Source: Parabacteroides sp. An277 (GTDB taxonomy: Bacteria; Bacteroidota; Bacteroidia; Bacteroidales; Tannerellaceae). From it: a DNA stretch of 42,593 nt. Made by a program: the position numbers and the translations under genes. The notes below the pieces were generated by a model. That model had not been told where the DNA came from and ran no database searches. It saw only the letters and a list, made by a program, of their open reading frames with translations. The DNA is taken from positions 1-42,593 of the forward strand of contig NZ_NFJB01000028.1 in the NCBI RefSeq assembly GCF_002159645.1. The letters are read 5' to 3'. Positions 41,980-42,593 of the stretch are shown here, in pieces (position 1 is the first letter of the stretch; every line of letters begins with the position of its first letter).

Positions 41980-42593
41980 TTAGAGGAAGACATTCTCTCC
42001 AGGTAGAGTTGTCCAATCTTCAACCGTAACCACTACCTGGATACGGGCATCCTCCGGTTCCTCTGGATCCGGGTCTGGTGTGGGGTCAGGACCTGGGTCT
42101 GGTTCATCGGGATCGGGGTCTGGTGTAGGATCTGGATTATCCGGGTCTTCCGGTTCGTCCGGGTCAGGATTATCCGGTTCATCGGGTTCATCCGTCGGCT
42201 CTTCGGGCGGGAAGGGGACTTCATCGCCCAGTCCGTAGATGTTGGATACCAAGAGGCGGTAGATGTTGTTGCGGACAATGCCATACTCCATGATGCCATC
42301 CTCCGACGGGTCTTCATCGTCCGAATGACGCACGCGCCAGACGTAATAACAGAGGCCGTTATGGTATTCGCGCACCAAAGCGTTCGTTCCCTCGGCCGCC
42401 GCTTCCGCCTCTTCGCGGGTCGGGAAGATGTCGTCTCGGACGCGATAGAAGGTCTCGCCCTCTTCGTAGCCATCCGGCGTGTAACGGGCTTGGAAGACCA
42501 CCATCGTGCGGTACGCGTCTACCTGCGCTTCGCGTCGCAAGGTGTTCTCCATTGTGTAGCCCAGACGGTACCAGTCGCCTGCCGGTTCGCCTT
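41980..42593 (-). CDS. Mfa1-family major fimbrial subunit, C-terminal part (5' part outside window)
   Basis: The minus-strand frame is open from the right edge to the stop at 41980; the ATG at 42552 is internal and residues before it (GEPAGDWYRLGYT) are continuous. The visible 203 or so residues include LVREYHNGLCYYVWRVRH and MEYGIVRNNIYRLLVSNIYGLG, the conserved end of Mfa1-type shaft subunits. A linker of about 55 residues rich in Asp/Glu-Pro follows (42052-42213), then a final strand ARIQVVVTVEDWT. In type V pili the last strand takes part in subunit joining. The linker is the unusual feature. The Mfa2-like gene follows after 55 bp. Confidence 0.87.
   Translation of the reverse strand, partial: GEPAGDWYRLGYTMENTLRREAQVDAYRTMVVFQARYTPDGYEEGETFYRVRDDIFPTREEAEAAAEGTNALVREYHNGLCYYVWRVRHSDDEDPSEDGIMEYGIVRNNIYRLLVSNIYGLGDEVPFPPEEPTDEPDEPDNPDPDEPEDPDNPDPTPDPDPDEPDPGPDPTPDPDPEEPEDARIQVVVTVEDWTTLPGENVFL

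Overview
The window looks like a chromosomal segment of a Bacteroidales bacterium, probably Tannerellaceae (Parabacteroides- or Tannerella-like). The evidence is a SusC/SusD pair, type V (FimA/Mfa) fimbrial genes, DUF5686 and EFR1 proteins, a T9SS-like C-terminal domain, and repeated -7 boxes of the Bacteroidetes form TAnnTTTG just upstream of genes. No tRNA, rRNA, CRISPR array or complete insertion sequence was seen. Genus placement is an inference.

Layout. 1-1463 (minus): replication-region genes of phage or integrative-element type, one of them broken by a single in-frame TAA. 2075-7064 (minus): a susC-susD operon with a striking hairpin at the 5' end of its predicted mRNA. 7425-9866 (minus): a secreted dipeptidyl-peptidase IV-like S9 peptidase. 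10346-19174 (minus): a tightly packed nine-gene run holding a GNAT-like protein, a ketosynthase, an ACP, two hotdog dehydratases, a CrtI-like FAD oxidoreductase, a FabG-like ketoreductase, a hotdog thioesterase and a DUF5686 outer-membrane protein. This looks like a small dedicated type II fatty-acid or polyene pathway. 19275-19937 (minus): lipB. 20105-20458 (plus): a small hypothetical gene, followed by a 41-bp tandem repeat. 21001-25848 (plus): a TolC/HlyD/ABC-2/ABC-2 export operon with no ATPase gene. 25986-26696 (minus): trmN6. 26823-29285 (plus): lon. 29329-31094 (minus): an aldo/keto reductase and an exported EFR1 ferredoxin-flavodoxin protein, with a divergent AraC regulator at 31736-32641. 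32734-38394 (minus): a 1886-residue secreted surface protein. 38746-39293 (minus): a RelE-type toxin-antitoxin pair. 39559-42593 (minus): a fimbrial operon of Mfa1-like stalk (cut by the window edge), Mfa2-like anchor and a frameshifted accessory subunit.

The most interesting signals are these: (i) the orphan ketosynthase/ACP/dehydratase/desaturase operon; (ii) the nested hairpin at the predicted susC transcription start, with a 16-bp inverted copy of its centre 170 bp upstream; (iii) long intergenic regions filled with strings of hairpins whose sequences differ while the fold is kept; (iv) a 41-bp tandem array, each unit carrying a 17-bp palindrome; (v) an 18-bp perfect repeat in both divergent promoters of the AraC/aldo-keto locus; and (vi) two genes broken by single-nucleotide lesions.
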